Source: Winogradskyella psychrotolerans (GTDB lineage Bacteria > Bacteroidota > Bacteroidia > Flavobacteriales > Flavobacteriaceae). From it: DNA of 64,000 bases. A program made the position numbers and the translations under genes. Positions 57,129 through 64,000 of the stretch are shown here, in pieces. The number at the start of each line of letters is the position of its first letter. Position 1 is the first letter of the stretch. The stretch is taken from the NCBI RefSeq assembly GCF_018860545.1, contig NZ_JAHKPN010000039.1, positions 62,001 to 126,000 of the forward strand, written 5' to 3'. The notes under the pieces are model-generated. The model saw only the letters and a list, made by a program, of their open reading frames with translations, was not told where the DNA came from and made no database searches.

Positions 57129-59639
57129 CTAAAAATAGAATCCAAAACTACCTGTAATGCCAAAAGGTCTCGCGTCTGGTCGGTCTAGGTAGTTTCCTCT
57201 AAAGTTAAAATCTAATCGCAGTATTTTGAAAATATTGGCAACTCCAAAACTATACTCGTAGTACATGCGTGTGTCTGGTGCCATTAATTCAAATTCTGCA
57301 GGATTACCTGTCGTACTAAGTGCTTTATTGGCATCAGACAATTCTCCCCAAACACCTCTTAATCCTAAAATTGCCCTAAGGTTATATTTCTTTAAAAAAG
57401 GAATACGAGAAAATATACGACCATTAAAATTATGTTCTAAGTGCACCGAGCTATACGTGTCAGTAACAAATTCGTAATAATCTAATTGATTGAATGTATT
57501 ATATATTGAAAAATAGGATTGGTTACCTGGAACAACACTAAGCAAACCAAGTGGAACATCTCCAAATGTTTTACCTAATTCTACGGATGTGGTTAACCTT
57601 CCAAAACCACCAACTTGCCATGGTTGTATATATGAAAACTGCACTTTAGTATAGTCAAAATCACTATTAAACCAATTGCGATCTCCACGACTTACTTGTG
57701 CAAATAAGCTAGCAAAATTATCATTCTTGTATTTACGTTCAACACCGAAGCCTGTCATTTGACGTTTTGGAAAATAGCCTAAAGAGAATCGGGTTTCAAA
57801 TTGATTTATCTCAGAAGATATCCCTGAGTCTGATTCTAAATCTACATAATCTAAACTAAATGTTGGTGAAGCCGAACTTAAAGTACGAAAACTACCATCA
57901 ATACGTATTTCAAAATTTGGTAGCGGTTCAATTGAAGCCCCTAAATTGGTTAAATTAATGTTTGAAAGCTTATCGTTTGTACCAGTACCAATGACGGCAG
58001 AGGATGCTAAACTTCGACCTAACACATCAGATGAACTGGTTAAGCTCGCTCCAATTTGTTCCACGTCTCGTCTATTGCCACCAAAAAGTGTCAGTCGTGT
58101 GCGCTTATCTACTAACCATTTTCCTGAGATACCATATTTAAATTTATCGTCTTTTAGACCGTAAGCTAAAAAGCCTTCTAGTCTCCATAAATCGTTAGGA
58201 CCAAAATAGGTTCTACCACCAGTTCGTAATCGTACGCCTTCAACTTCATTATAACCAAAGGTGGAAAAAATAGGACCATAATCGAGATTCAAACTAGGAA
58301 ATTCTATGTAACCCGATCCTAATATACTTGCTAAATTATATATGCGTTTAAATTTCTTAACCGTTTTAAGGGTGTCCAACATTTTATAAACCCCTTTTTC
58401 ATCTTTACTTAAGGCTTCAAGTCTGTTGGTCTGCCAAAAATCATCTTCTCGGTTGTATACGTCTTCATCATAATTATAAACAACCTTGTCGTAAAATTTT
58501 GGATCTTTAGGTTTATCAAATTTATAATTATCGTAAATCGTTGTCCGTTTTCCATAAACGCCTCTAGATTTTTCCTTTTTATTCACTGCAAAGTCCGAAA
58601 GAAAATAGTCGCGTTTAATAAGAAATACGGAATCATTTAATACTTCAAACTCTTGTTCAATGTAAATTTCCTTAACCCAGTTGATATTGGCACTCTTAGA
58701 TGCTTGAAGGTTTATTTCTTTAATAGCATACGTGGAATCATTTACCCAAAAATCGCCCTTAAAAGTCAGTTCGTTTTTCCGTCTAGGGTAATAAATAATA
58801 TTATAACACCATTTATTATCTATAAAAGCACTGTCTGATAGTACATAGTTATAGGTTTGAACACCGGTTCTACTTAGCGGACTGACAAAGCTTTTATCGA
58901 AGAATTTTAAGTAGTTATTATAAACATTATATTCGGAATAGAGGTCGTCAATAAAATCTATAATCGTTTGATTATTGCTGAATCCTGAGTTTTTATTACC
59001 TTTTAAATCTTCATGTTCTTTATTAAGAATGTTGTCTCCAGAAATCTTCTTTACAGATTCATTTAAAAATATAGGTAAATATGTTTTTCCTGTAACTTTA
59101 GAGGTGTCAACTTCATTAAAAACAAACTCCATACCTTTAAAGAGTTTACTTTTCACTAAAGCACTATCAATGGTATTAAGATCAAATTCTACTTTTTCGT
59201 ATTGGTCGTATTCATATTGCTTAAACTGGCTTAAACCATTATGACGTTTACGTTCCCAAATCTTTTTAAGAATTCTTATGGCTGGATTTTCTGAGGCTTT
59301 TTTAGATTGCTTTCCGGTTACTATAAGGACTTCATCTAGTGATGAAGTTTCCTCCTTAAGAATAAAATTCAGTTCGTAGTTAACCCGTTTTGTTAATGGT
59401 ATTTCTAAGGTTTCAAAACCAATAAATGAAATGATTAAGTCGTTCCAATTCTTCTCGGATTCTAAGTAGAACTTGCCGTCTTCATTGGTAATGGTCCCCT
59501 CAGTAGAGCCTTTAAATAAGACGTTAACGAATGGAATAGGGACGTTATTTTCATCAATAACATGTCCGCTAACCTTAGTCTGCGCTAGTGCAGAAAAACA
59601 GCTAAGTATAAGAAATGGGATAAGTAGTTTTAGTCTCAT
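57129..59639 (-). CDS. DUF5686-type outer-membrane protein with carboxypeptidase-regulatory-like domain
   Basis: An 836-residue protein. I chose the ATG at 59639 because MRLKLLIPFLILSCFSALAQ is a normal signal peptide; a TTG four codons upstream is the other option. After it come a carboxypeptidase-regulatory-like domain (~20-95, VSGHVIDENNVPIPFVNV), a DUF5686-type central region, and a beta-barrel-like C-terminus ending in GSFGFYF. The final aromatic residue and alternating hydrophobic strands support outer-membrane insertion. Function is unknown; it has no plug domain. Confidence 0.85.
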   Translation of the reverse strand: MRLKLLIPFLILSCFSALAQTKVSGHVIDENNVPIPFVNVLFKGSTEGTITNEDGKFYLESEKNWNDLIISFIGFETLEIPLTKRVNYELNFILKEETSSLDEVLIVTGKQSKKASENPAIRILKKIWERKRHNGLSQFKQYEYDQYEKVEFDLNTIDSALVKSKLFKGMEFVFNEVDTSKVTGKTYLPIFLNESVKKISGDNILNKEHEDLKGNKNSGFSNNQTIIDFIDDLYSEYNVYNNYLKFFDKSFVSPLSRTGVQTYNYVLSDSAFIDNKWCYNIIYYPRRKNELTFKGDFWVNDSTYAIKEINLQASKSANINWVKEIYIEQEFEVLNDSVFLIKRDYFLSDFAVNKKEKSRGVYGKRTTIYDNYKFDKPKDPKFYDKVVYNYDEDVYNREDDFWQTNRLEALSKDEKGVYKMLDTLKTVKKFKRIYNLASILGSGYIEFPSLNLDYGPIFSTFGYNEVEGVRLRTGGRTYFGPNDLWRLEGFLAYGLKDDKFKYGISGKWLVDKRTRLTLFGGNRRDVEQIGASLTSSSDVLGRSLASSAVIGTGTNDKLSNINLTNLGASIEPLPNFEIRIDGSFRTLSSASPTFSLDYVDLESDSGISSEINQFETRFSLGYFPKRQMTGFGVERKYKNDNFASLFAQVSRGDRNWFNSDFDYTKVQFSYIQPWQVGGFGRLTTSVELGKTFGDVPLGLLSVVPGNQSYFSIYNTFNQLDYYEFVTDTYSSVHLEHNFNGRIFSRIPFLKKYNLRAILGLRGVWGELSDANKALSTTGNPAEFELMAPDTRMYYEYSFGVANIFKILRLDFNFRGNYLDRPDARPFGITGSFGFYF

Positions 59640-59729
59640 ATTAAATAACAAACTTCATCAACAACCGTGCTAAACATAAGTTAGAGGGTTACTAATGAAG
59701 TTTATTAAACGCAGATATCTGCAATTTAT

Positions 59730-60707
59730 TTATTTGTACATTACTTTTTTTACTGCTTTAACAACATCGTCACTGTTTGGCAACCATTCTGCTAATAATA
59801 CAGGTGAATAAGGAGCAGGTGTGTCTGCTGTATTTATTTTAATAATTGGCGCATCTAAATAATCGAATGCTTCCGATTGTACCAAATATGTAATTTCAGT
59901 AGCCACATTTCCAAAAGGCCATGCTTCTTCTAAAATAATCAAACGATTTGTTTTCTTAACAGATTCTATAATCGCAGCTCTATCTAACGGACGAACGGTA
60001 CGTAAATCGATTATTTCACAAGATATACCTTCTTTTTCTAATTCGTCTGCAGCTTTGTAAGCTTCTTTAATGATTTTACCGAAAGACACGATTGTAACAT
60101 CTGTTCCTTTACGCTTAATTTCAGCAACTCCTATAGGTAAAACATATTCGCCTTCTGGCACTTCACCTTTATCTCCATACATTTGCTCACTTTCCATAAA
60201 AATAACAGGATCGTCATCTCTAATAGCAGCTTTTAATAGTCCTTTGGCATCATAAGGATTTGAAGGAACAACCACTTTTAGACCAGGAGTGTTCGCAAAC
60301 CAATTCTCAAAAGCTTGTGAGTGTGTTGCACCTAACTGACCTGCAGAAGCTGTTGGACCTCTAAATACAATAGGGCATTTAAATTGGCCACCAGACATTT
60401 GTCTAATTTTAGCAGCGTTATTAATAATTTGGTCAATACCAACCAAAGAGAAGTTAAACGTCATATATTCTACAATAGGTCTGTTACCTGTCATTGTAGA
60501 TCCAATTGCGATACCTGCAAAACCAAGCTCAGCAATAGGTGTATCTATAACACGTTTTGCTCCAAATTCGTCAAGCATACCTTTAGATGCTTTATAAGCA
60601 CCATTATATTCTGCTACTTCTTCGCCCATAAGATAAACACTCTCATCTCTGCGCATTTCTTCGCTCATGGCTTCGCAAATAGCTTCTCTAAATTGAATTG
60701 TCTTCAT
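59730..60707 (-). CDS. pdhB: Pyruvate dehydrogenase E1 component, beta subunit
   Basis: A 325-residue transketolase-like subunit. It starts MKTIQFREAICEAMSEEM and has VYLMGEEVAEYNGAYK, FRGPTASAGQLGATHSQAFE and EEAWPFGNVATEI, all typical of PdhB. It pairs with an alpha subunit, not in this window, to decarboxylate pyruvate with thiamine diphosphate. It is divergent from etfB across a 318-bp region. Confidence 0.93.
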   Translation of the reverse strand: MKTIQFREAICEAMSEEMRRDESVYLMGEEVAEYNGAYKASKGMLDEFGAKRVIDTPIAELGFAGIAIGSTMTGNRPIVEYMTFNFSLVGIDQIINNAAKIRQMSGGQFKCPIVFRGPTASAGQLGATHSQAFENWFANTPGLKVVVPSNPYDAKGLLKAAIRDDDPVIFMESEQMYGDKGEVPEGEYVLPIGVAEIKRKGTDVTIVSFGKIIKEAYKAADELEKEGISCEIIDLRTVRPLDRAAIIESVKKTNRLIILEEAWPFGNVATEITYLVQSEAFDYLDAPIIKINTADTPAPYSPVLLAEWLPNSDDVVKAVKKVMYK

Positions 60708-61025
60708 TTTCTTATTTTTTGTCGAGTCACAAAAATAATAATTCTAGACTATATAATGACATTAAAAGTATAGTGAAAAAATAAAAATTTATGAAGATTT
60801 ATTTTTTTTCTAATTTCTAGGATTTGCGGTTGAAAGATTTTTGGAGGTGGACTATAAGAATGTCGTGGAATCGTCAAAATATCTTTCTTTTTATTGAAAA
60901 ATTGATAGTTTAATCGATAAATATTGATTTTTTAAAAATTTTACTATGCATGCATAGTAAAATTCAAATTATTATTTTTATCTTCGTACTCAAGATAAAA
61001 GACGTTTAAATTAAATCATTATTAT
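60708..61025. promoter_or_regulatory. Divergent pdhB-etfB control region with a 28-bp palindrome
   Basis: No gene is seen. The main feature is a perfect 28-bp palindrome at 60937-60964 (left arm AATTTTACTATGCA, right arm its exact complement). TATCTTCG at 60979-60986 is a 7/8 match to the -7 box, with the palindrome covering the -33 position, so a bound protein would block or move RNA polymerase at the etf promoter. A MarR- or TetR-type repressor is a reasonable guess, not shown. Confidence 0.7.
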
Positions 61026-61772
61026 ATGAAAATATTAGTATGTATTAGCCATGTACCTGATACAACATCAAAGATTAATTTTACCGAAGGTGACACAAAG
61101 TTTGACACTGCTGGTGTTCAATATGTTATTAATCCTAATGACGAATTTGGTCTAACGCGTGCCATGTGGTTTAAAGAAAAACAAGGTGCTAGTGTAGACG
61201 TTGTTAATGTTGGCGGCCCAGAGACGGAACCAACGTTAAGAAAAGCCTTAGCTATTGGTGCAGATTCTGCCATACGAGTCAATACACCTGCTACAGATGG
61301 GTATGCCGTGGCTAAACAATTGGCAAAAGTGGTGAATGATGGAGGTTATGATTTAGTAATTGCCGGTAGAGAGTCAATTGATTATAATGGAACTATGGTC
61401 CCAGGTATGTTGGCTGCCATGATTGATGCTAATTTTGTAACTAATTGTATCAGTTTAGAAGTTGATGGTACCAGCGCCAAAGCGGTAAGAGAAATCGATG
61501 GAGGAAAAGAAACGGTAAGTACTTCTTTGCCTTTGGTTATAGGTGGTCAAAAAGGATTAGTTGAAGAAAGTGATCTTCGTATTCCAAACATGAGAGGTAT
61601 AATGATGGCGCGTAAAAAGCCGTTAACAGTTGTAGAGCCAACTGATGCTAATGCTGAAACTAAAACCGTAAGTTTTGAAAAACCAGCTCCTAAAGGTGCC
61701 GTTAAATTGGTTGATGCCGATAATATAGATGAATTAGTCAACTTACTTCATAACGAAGCTAAAGTGATTTAA
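61026..61772 (+). CDS. etfB: Electron transfer flavoprotein, beta subunit
   Basis: A 248-residue EtfB. It starts MKILVCISHVPDTTSKI and has YVINPNDEFGLTRAM, VIAGRESIDYNGTMVPGMLA and the PNMRGIMMARKKPL recognition-loop region. With EtfA it carries electrons from acyl-CoA dehydrogenases to the respiratory chain. The gene is preceded by the palindromic operator and followed by a REP-like repeat before etfA. Confidence 0.95.
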   Translation: MKILVCISHVPDTTSKINFTEGDTKFDTAGVQYVINPNDEFGLTRAMWFKEKQGASVDVVNVGGPETEPTLRKALAIGADSAIRVNTPATDGYAVAKQLAKVVNDGGYDLVIAGRESIDYNGTMVPGMLAAMIDANFVTNCISLEVDGTSAKAVREIDGGKETVSTSLPLVIGGQKGLVEESDLRIPNMRGIMMARKKPLTVVEPTDANAETKTVSFEKPAPKGAVKLVDADNIDELVNLLHNEAKVI

Positions 61773-61774
61773 TC

Positions 61775-61871
61775 TGTCATTCCTGCATCGGTAGGAAATC
61801 GAAGATTCAGCGCATGCTAATCCATAAAATAAATTTTAATAACATAGATTCCTGCTTTTGCAGGAATGACA
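61775..61871. repeat. REP-like palindromic pair between etfB and etfA
   Basis: TGTCATTCCTGC at 61775-61786 is repeated in perfect inverted form as GCAGGAATGACA at 61860-61871. The right part is also a tight hairpin, ATTCCTGC / TTTT / GCAGGAAT (61848-61867); the left part folds with TTCCT and AGGAA. The GTCATTCCTGC motif is a well-known dispersed bacterial intergenic repeat. It inserts an RNA hairpin between two co-expressed genes. Confidence 0.7.
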
Positions 61872-61883
61872 AAAATAAAAATT

Positions 61884-62846
61884 ATGTCAATTCTAGTATA
61901 TACAGAGTCCGAAAACGGAAAATTTAAAAAGGCAGCTTTAGAAGTGGTATCATACGCAAAAGCTGTTGCAGACCAAATGGGAACAACAGTAACAGCAGTA
62001 GCTGTTAATGCAGATAATGCAGAAGCACTGGGGGACTATGGGGCGACTAAAGTACTTTTAGTAAATGACGAGTCCTTAAAAGCATTTAATGCCAAAAAAT
62101 ATGCAGCTATTATAGAAAGCGCAGCAAAAAATGAAGATTCAAAAGTGGTGGTGGTTAGTGCAAGTGCAGATAGTAAATATGTAGCACCATTGGTAGCCGT
62201 AGGTTTAAATGCAGGTTATGTGTCTAATGTTATAGCTGCACCATCTAATGTGTCTCCATTTACAGTAAAACATTCAGCATTTACAAATAAGGCATTTGCT
62301 AATACAGAAATAACTACCGACGTAAAAATTGTTGGTTTATCTAATAATTCATTCGGATTGGTAGCATCTGAAGGTAGTGCTTCAGTAGAGGATTTTTCTC
62401 CTTCAATTCCAGAATCTGGAGTTACTGTAGAGTCTGTAGATAAAGCGACTGACAAAGTGAGTATTGCTGATGCAGAAATTGTTGTTTCAGGAGGAAGAGG
62501 ATTAAAAGGTCCTGAAAATTGGGGAATGATAGAAGAACTTGCAGACGTTTTAGGAGCAGCAACAGCTTGTTCTAAACCCGTTTCAGATTTAGGGTGGAGG
62601 CCTCATAGCGAGCACGTTGGGCAAACAGGAAAACCTGTAGCGTCTAATTTATATATTGCTATTGGTATTTCTGGGGCAATTCAGCACTTAGCAGGGATTA
62701 ATTCATCGAAAGTAAAAGTGGTGATCAATACAGATCCAGAAGCGCCATTTTTTAAGGCTGCAGATTATGGAGTTGTAGGTGATGCATTTGAAGTTGTGCC
62801 AAAATTAATTGAAAAATTAAAGGCTTTTAAAGCTGCAAACGCATAA
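61884..62846 (+). CDS. etfA: Electron transfer flavoprotein, alpha subunit
   Basis: A 320-residue EtfA from the ATG at 61884 (MSILVYTESENGKF), the start expected for the family. A frame-open ATG at 61866 lies inside the REP-like repeat and is judged accidental. The FAD-binding domain is clear: VVSGGRGLKGPENWG, SDLGWRPHSEHVGQTGK, AIGISGAIQHLAGI and NTDPEAPFFKAADYG. It works with EtfB. The gap to etfB is 111 bp and filled by the repeat. Confidence 0.95.
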   Translation: MSILVYTESENGKFKKAALEVVSYAKAVADQMGTTVTAVAVNADNAEALGDYGATKVLLVNDESLKAFNAKKYAAIIESAAKNEDSKVVVVSASADSKYVAPLVAVGLNAGYVSNVIAAPSNVSPFTVKHSAFTNKAFANTEITTDVKIVGLSNNSFGLVASEGSASVEDFSPSIPESGVTVESVDKATDKVSIADAEIVVSGGRGLKGPENWGMIEELADVLGAATACSKPVSDLGWRPHSEHVGQTGKPVASNLYIAIGISGAIQHLAGINSSKVKVVINTDPEAPFFKAADYGVVGDAFEVVPKLIEKLKAFKAANA

Positions 62847-62904
62847 TTTTATTACCTTGTAGTCTTCAATACTAAATCAGTCTAAAATGATGAGGTATTA
62901 ATAA

Positions 62905-63015
62905 GGACTGTTTAAATTTAGAAGTTCTCTTGATCACTTGCGTTTTATCGAAAGTATCAAGAAAATTAACCAAATCTGCGCAATGCAGTTGGTAAAGTCC
63001 AAATTTAAACAGTTC
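62905..63015. repeat. Structured element with terminal inverted repeats (MITE- or RNA-like)
   Basis: The ends GGACTGTTTAAATTT (62905-62919) and AAATTTAAACAGTTC (63001-63015) match in inverted form at 14 of 15 bases. Inside are two hairpins. One is 62928-62962: TCTTGAT and ACTT pair with AAGT and ATCAAGA, with a bulged C. The other is 62969-62993: ACCAA and CTGC pair with GCAG and TTGGT around a GCAAT loop. The whole folds as a three-way junction. It lies 17 bp before the next start codon. Confidence 0.6.
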
Positions 63016-63032
63016 TTTGTGTTTTATAAATT

Positions 63033-63650
63033 ATGAGTTTAGTTCGTTTAAATATAAAAGGCATTTCTTACAGTCAAACCCAGAATGGTGCCTACGCTTT
63101 AATACTTAATGAAGTTGATGGTGACCGAAAGTTGCCTATAGTTATAGGTGCTTTTGAAGCGCAATCTATTGCTATTGCTTTAGAAAAGGAAATTCGTCCT
63201 CCACGTCCTTTAACTCACGATTTATTCAAAAACTTCTCAGACCGTTTCGATATTGTTGTGAAGCAAGTTATTATTCATAAGCTAGTTGATGGTGTTTTTT
63301 ACTCTAGTTTAATTTGCGAACGCGATAAAATCGAAGAAATTATTGATGCCAGAACTAGTGATGCAATCGCATTGGCGCTACGTTTTCAGGCACCAATATT
63401 TACCTACAAAAACATATTAGATAAAGCAGGAATCTATCTTAAAGTCAATCCTAAAAAGGAAGATGAAGAAGAACAGGATAGTATACTTGTAGACGACCTT
63501 ATTGTTGAAGAAATTGAAGCAGCATCTGCTGAACAAGAAGGTTATAAAAATAAATCTCTCGAAGAACTCAATGCACTTCTCGAAGAAGCCGTTAATAATG
63601 AAGATTATGAAATGGCTGCTAAGATTAGAGACGAAATTTCTAAACGCTAA
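63033..63650 (+). CDS. Bifunctional nuclease domain protein (DUF151) with UVR motif
   Basis: A 205-residue protein. The N-terminal bifunctional-nuclease domain (~1-135) has LPIVIGAFEAQSIAIALE and ARTSDAIALALRFQAPIF, the family signature. The C-terminus (~170-205) is a UVR-like helical pair, LEELNALLEEAVNNEDYEMAAKIRDEI. Plant and bacterial members have DNase/RNase activity in vitro. The start codon follows the structured element at 62905-63015 by 17 bp, so that element may lie in its 5' leader. Confidence 0.9.
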   Translation: MSLVRLNIKGISYSQTQNGAYALILNEVDGDRKLPIVIGAFEAQSIAIALEKEIRPPRPLTHDLFKNFSDRFDIVVKQVIIHKLVDGVFYSSLICERDKIEEIIDARTSDAIALALRFQAPIFTYKNILDKAGIYLKVNPKKEDEEEQDSILVDDLIVEEIEAASAEQEGYKNKSLEELNALLEEAVNNEDYEMAAKIRDEISKR

Positions 63651-63666
63651 CTAACACTTTTTACAT

Positions 63667-64000
63667 ATGAATCAGTTTTTCAAGGCTTTTCTGGCTATTT
63701 TTCTTGGACTTTCGTCAATAACAGCTCAGGAACTTGAAAAAACATGGGAGTCAACAACTTCTGATAACAGCTATACGACCTTAGAATTTAAGAAAGGAGA
63801 ATTCAACTTTTCTTCTAATACAGTAGACGATCTAGAAGGCGATTATATGTATCAAAATAATTTATTGGTACTTTATCATAATGATTCTTTAAACTCTATA
63901 AAAAGATATAAAATCACAGAACTTACAGATTCTACACTGGTTTTCTCAGGTAATGAGATGCGTTTTGATTTAGTATCTAAAAAAGATGAAATTATAGTCC
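63667..64000 (+). CDS. Exported protein, N-terminal part only
   Basis: ATG at 63667, 16 bp after the nuclease gene; the frame stays open to the end of the window (111 residues seen). A signal peptide (~1-20, LGLSSITAQ) is followed by a lipocalin-like beta-rich segment (ELEKTWESTTSDNSYTTLEF, EGDYMYQNNLLVLYHND, MRFDLVSKKDEIIV). Some flavobacterial nucleoside transporters carry such an N-terminal domain before their membrane part, but this cannot be tested with the sequence given. Confidence 0.7.
   Translation, partial: MNQFFKAFLAIFLGLSSITAQELEKTWESTTSDNSYTTLEFKKGEFNFSSNTVDDLEGDYMYQNNLLVLYHNDSLNSIKRYKITELTDSTLVFSGNEMRFDLVSKKDEIIV

Noticed and set aside
61866..61883. ATG in frame upstream of etfA
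   Set aside because: It lies in the REP-like repeat and adds residues not expected for EtfA; the ATG at 61884 gives the normal N-terminus.
1..64000. CRISPR arrays, tRNA/rRNA genes, intact insertion sequences or prophage genes
   Set aside because: No regular repeat-spacer units, no tRNA-like cloverleaf with CCA-type context, no transposase, integrase or phage structural motifs were seen.

Overview
The window reads as a chromosome segment of a marine member of the Flavobacteriaceae (Bacteroidota). The evidence is AT-rich DNA, SusC/SusD pairs, GLPGLI-family proteins, a type IX secretion sorting tail, promoter boxes close to the Bacteroidota TAnnTTTG type, almost no Shine-Dalgarno sequences, and a K+-dependent membrane pyrophosphatase. 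No rRNA, tRNA, CRISPR array, phage or intact insertion sequence was found. I could not run searches; family names rest on motifs read in the translations.

Region 1 (1-23041) is a polysaccharide utilisation locus (PUL) that fits laminarin or another mixed beta-1,3/1,6-glucan. It holds the tail of a Y_Y_Y/LuxR-type regulator, SusC, SusD, a surface glycan-binding lipoprotein, a GH16 laminarinase, a large cytoplasmic GH149-type beta-1,3-glucan phosphorylase, a GH17 lipoprotein, a clan GH-A lipoprotein of uncertain family, a GH30 lipoprotein, an MFS (GPH-type) sugar symporter, a cytoplasmic GH17, a multi-CBM T9SS protein and a LacI-type regulator. The suggested flow is capture and cutting at the surface (SGBP, GH16, SusCD), debranching and trimming in the periplasm (GH30, GH17, GH-A), import by the symporter, then phosphorolysis to glucose-1-phosphate by GH149 with help from the second GH17.

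Region 2 (23058-33082) is mostly housekeeping: an 11-residue-repeat LEA-like lipoprotein, an M20 peptidase, an AlkB-like dioxygenase, waaA, a sugar aminotransferase with an unusual Cys cluster, galE, an exported amidohydrolase, and fabD-lspA, plus three very small ORFs (one apparently frameshifted).

Region 3 (33250-52043) holds a TPR histidine kinase with a LytTR regulator, a COG2509 flavoprotein, a DPP-IV-like peptidase, an App1-type phosphatase, a deoxynucleoside kinase, and then a compact signalling module: an RprXY-like two-component system divergent from two GLPGLI proteins and a TonB-dependent receptor. The shared intergenic region carries five GTTAAC sites, three of them exactly 10 bp apart. 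The two GLPGLI promoters share the same motif order and spacing. This is the best candidate in the window for an undescribed regulatory system.

Region 4 (52064-64000) holds both membrane and soluble pyrophosphatases, cysE-cysM, a DUF5686-type outer-membrane protein, pdhB, etfB-etfA, a bifunctional nuclease and the start of an unfinished exported protein. Its noncoding DNA is notable: a perfect 28-bp palindrome before etfB, a REP-like palindromic pair between etfB and etfA, and a ~110-bp element with 15-bp terminal inverted repeats and two internal hairpins before the nuclease gene.
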